Source: Antedon mediterranea
Lineage: Eukaryota > Echinodermata > Crinoidea > Comatulida > Antedonidae
Assembly: GCF_964355755.1 (NCBI RefSeq)
Contig: NC_092678.1
Coordinates: forward strand, 11,132,922-11,196,921
Length of the DNA: 64,000 bases
Reading direction: 5' to 3'
The notes below the pieces were generated by a model, which saw nothing but the letters and a program-made list of their open reading frames with translations, was not told the origin of the DNA and did not search any database. The position numbers and the translations under genes are program-made. Shown in pieces: positions 61,575-64,000 of this stretch (the first letter of the stretch is position 1; each line of letters opens with the position of its first letter).

Positions 61575-64000
61575 TTGACTTGTACCATTGAATGGAACAA
61601 AATTATTAATTACTGGCCATTGTATTGAGTTGTACCATTGAATGGAACGAAATGGTTAATTACTGGCCATTGTATTGAGCTGTACCATTGAATGGAACAA
61701 AATGATTAATTACTGGCCATTGTTTTGAGTTGTACCATTGAATGGAACGAAATGATTAATTACTGGCAATTGTATTGAGTTGTACCATTGAATGGAACAA
61801 AATGATTAATTATTGGCCATTGTATTGAGTTGTACTATTGAATGGAACAAAATGATTAATTACTAACCATTGTATTGAGTTGTACCATTGAATGGAACAA
61901 AATGATTAATTACTGACCATTGAATGGAACAAAATGATTAATTACTGGCCATTGTATTGAGTTGTACCATTGAATGGAACAAAATGATTACTTACTGGCC
62001 ATTTTATTGAGTTGTACCATTGAAGGGAACAAATGATTAATTACTGACCATTGAATGGAACAAAATGATTAATTACTGGCATTGTATTGAGTTGTACCAT
62101 TGAATTGAACAAAATGATTAATTAATTACTGGCCATTGTATTGAATTGTGCTATTGAATTGAACAAAATGATTAATTACTGGCCATTGTATTGAGTTGTA
62201 CCATTGAATGGAACAAAATGATTAATTACTGGCCATTGTATTGACTTGTACCATTGAATGGAACAAAATGATTAATTACTGGCCATTGTATTGAGTTGTA
62301 CCATTGAATGGAACGAAATGATTAATTACTGGCCATTGTATTGAGTTGTACCATTGAATGGAACAAAATGATTAATTACTAACCATTGTATTGAGTTGTA
62401 CCATTGAATGGAACAAAATGATTAATTACTGGCCATTGAATTGAGTTGTACCATTGAATGGAACAAAATGATTAATTACTGGCCATTGTATTGAGTTGTA
62501 TCCTTGAATGGAACAAAATGATTAATTATTGGCCATTGTATTGAGTTGTACAATTGAATGGAAAAAAATGATTAATTACTGGCCATTGTATTGACTTGTA
62601 CCATTGAATGGAACAAAATGATTAATTACTGGCCATTGTATTGAGTTGTACCATTGAATTGAATAAAATGATTAATTACTGGCCATTGTATTGAGTTGTA
62701 CCATTGAATGGAACAAAATGATTAATTACTGGCCATTGTATTGAGTTGTACCATTGAATGGAACAAAATGATTAATTACTGGCCATTGTATTGAGTTGTA
62801 CCATTGAATGGAACAAAATGATTAATTACTGGCCATTGTATTGAGTTGTACCATTGAATGGAACAAAATGATTAATTACTGGCCATTGTATTGAGTTGTA
62901 CCATTGAATGGAACAAAATGATTAATTACTGGCCATTGTATTGAGTTGTACCATTGAATGGAACGAAATGATTAATTACTGGCCATTGTATTGAGTTGTA
63001 CCATTGAATGGAACAAAATGATTAATTACTAACCATTGTATTGAGTTGTACCATTGAATGGAACAAAATGATTAATTACTAACCATTGTATTAAGTTGTA
63101 CCATTGAATGGAACAAAATGATTACTTACTGGCCATTTTATTGAGTTGTACCATTGAAGGGAACAAATGATTAATTACTGGCCATTGTATTGAGTTGTAC
63201 CATTGAATGGAACAAAATGATTAATTACTGGCCATTGTATTGAGTTGTACCAATGAATGGAACAAAATGATTAATTACTGGCCATTGTATTGAGTTGTAC
63301 CATTGAATGGAACAAAATGATTAATTACTGGCCATTGTATTGACTTGTACCATTGAATGGAACAAAATTATTAATTACTGGCCATTGTATTGAGTTGTAC
63401 CATTGAATGGAACGAAATGGTTAATTACTGGCCATTGTATTGAGCTGTACCATTGAATGGAACAAAATGATTAATTACTGGCCATTGTTTTGAGTTGTAC
63501 CATTGAATGGAACGAAATGATTAATTACTGGCAATTGTATTGAGTTGTACCATTGAATGGAACAAAATGATTAATTATTGGCCATTGTATTGAGTTGTAC
63601 TATTGAATGGAACAAAATGATTAATTACTAACCATTGTATTGAGTTGTACCATTGAATGGAACAAAATGATTAATTACTGACCATTGAATGGAACAAAAT
63701 GATTAATTACTGGCCATTGTATTGAGTTGTACCATTGAATGGAACAAAATGATTACTTACTGGCCATTTTATTGAGTTGTACCATTGAAGGGAACAAATG
63801 ATTAATTACTGACCATTGAATGGAACAAAATGATTAATTACTGGCATTGTATTGAGTTGTACCATTGATTTGAACAAAATGATTAATTAATTACTGGCCA
63901 TTGTATTGAATTGTGCTATTGAATTGAACAAAATGATTAATTACTGGCCATTGTATTGAGTTGTACCATTGAATGGAACAAAATGATTAATTACTGGCCA
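61575..64000 (+). repeat. Higher-order pair, period 1765 bp
   Basis: AAAATTATTA at 61599 and 63364, AATGGTTAAT at 61651 and 63416, and the one-base-short CTGGCATTG at 62076 and 63841 all recur at 1765 bp. Both copies carry the TTAATTAATTA insertion shortly after. The second copy is cut by the window end. Confidence 0.85.

Larger units (their letters stand above)
43101..64000 (+). repeat. 50-bp satellite array, right block
   Basis: About 418 further monomers of the same satellite in the same orientation, continuing past the window end. The same variant classes occur as on the left: CTAACC, TACTATT, GAATTGAAC, GAGCAAAATGC, GAAGGGAACAAATG and the 32-bp short form. A rare 4-bp insertion giving TTAATTAATTA appears near 62121 and 63886, and a 2-bp duplication (GAGAGTTG) near 54693. 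No coding or RNA gene is present. Confidence 0.98.

Noticed and set aside
12399-64000. Regularly spaced repeats resembling a CRISPR array
   Set aside because: There are no unique spacers: the whole 50-bp unit is repeated head to tail in eukaryotic DNA with introns and retrotransposons. It is a satellite.
12399-64000. CENP-B box in the satellite monomer
   Set aside because: The consensus monomer has no TTCG or CGGG element and no CpG at all.

Overview
This window is repeat-dominated DNA from an animal genome. BEL/Pao LTR retrotransposons are known only from animals. The AT-rich composition, GT-AG introns and CTAGGCCTA-rich low-complexity patches suit a marine invertebrate, possibly an echinoderm or other deuterostome, but the species cannot be fixed from the sequence. 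No ordinary cellular gene is convincingly present. Almost everything is a mobile element, a nested mobile element or satellite DNA.

Positions 1-12398 hold a nested stack. The host layer is a broken plus-strand BEL/Pao element (called BEL-A here), running from a left LTR fragment ending at 287 to a right LTR ending at 12398. Its gag was split by a 5'-truncated LINE of L1/Tx1 type on the minus strand (651-3026, flanked by a 9-bp duplication). Its pol carries stops, frameshifts and an in-frame deletion that removed the reverse transcriptase active site and most of RNase H. Its right LTR seems to be split by an inserted DNA element (about 7544-11603) with weak terminal inverted repeats. That insert carries a six-exon gene of a family I do not recognise, with every GT-AG junction intact.

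From 12399 to the right edge of the window the DNA is one giant satellite of a 50-bp monomer, roughly 880 copies. The array shows higher-order structure: blocks of 0.65-2.9 kb recur at fixed offsets (649, 1448, 1765, 1813, 2030 and 7070 bp). A recurrent 32-bp short monomer marks the same places in these blocks. The array runs off the right end.

One element interrupts the satellite: a complete minus-strand BEL/Pao retrotransposon (BEL-B, 35321-43095) with two 492-bp LTRs that read as identical, a perfect 5-bp target duplication and one uninterrupted 2182-residue Gag-Pol frame with every catalytic motif. It is a very recent insertion and looks coding-competent.

The layers can be ordered. The satellite expanded first, because BEL-B splits a monomer and related higher-order blocks lie on both sides. 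BEL-B arrived last. BEL-A's right LTR ends exactly where the array starts, so BEL-A either also landed in the satellite or marks its edge.
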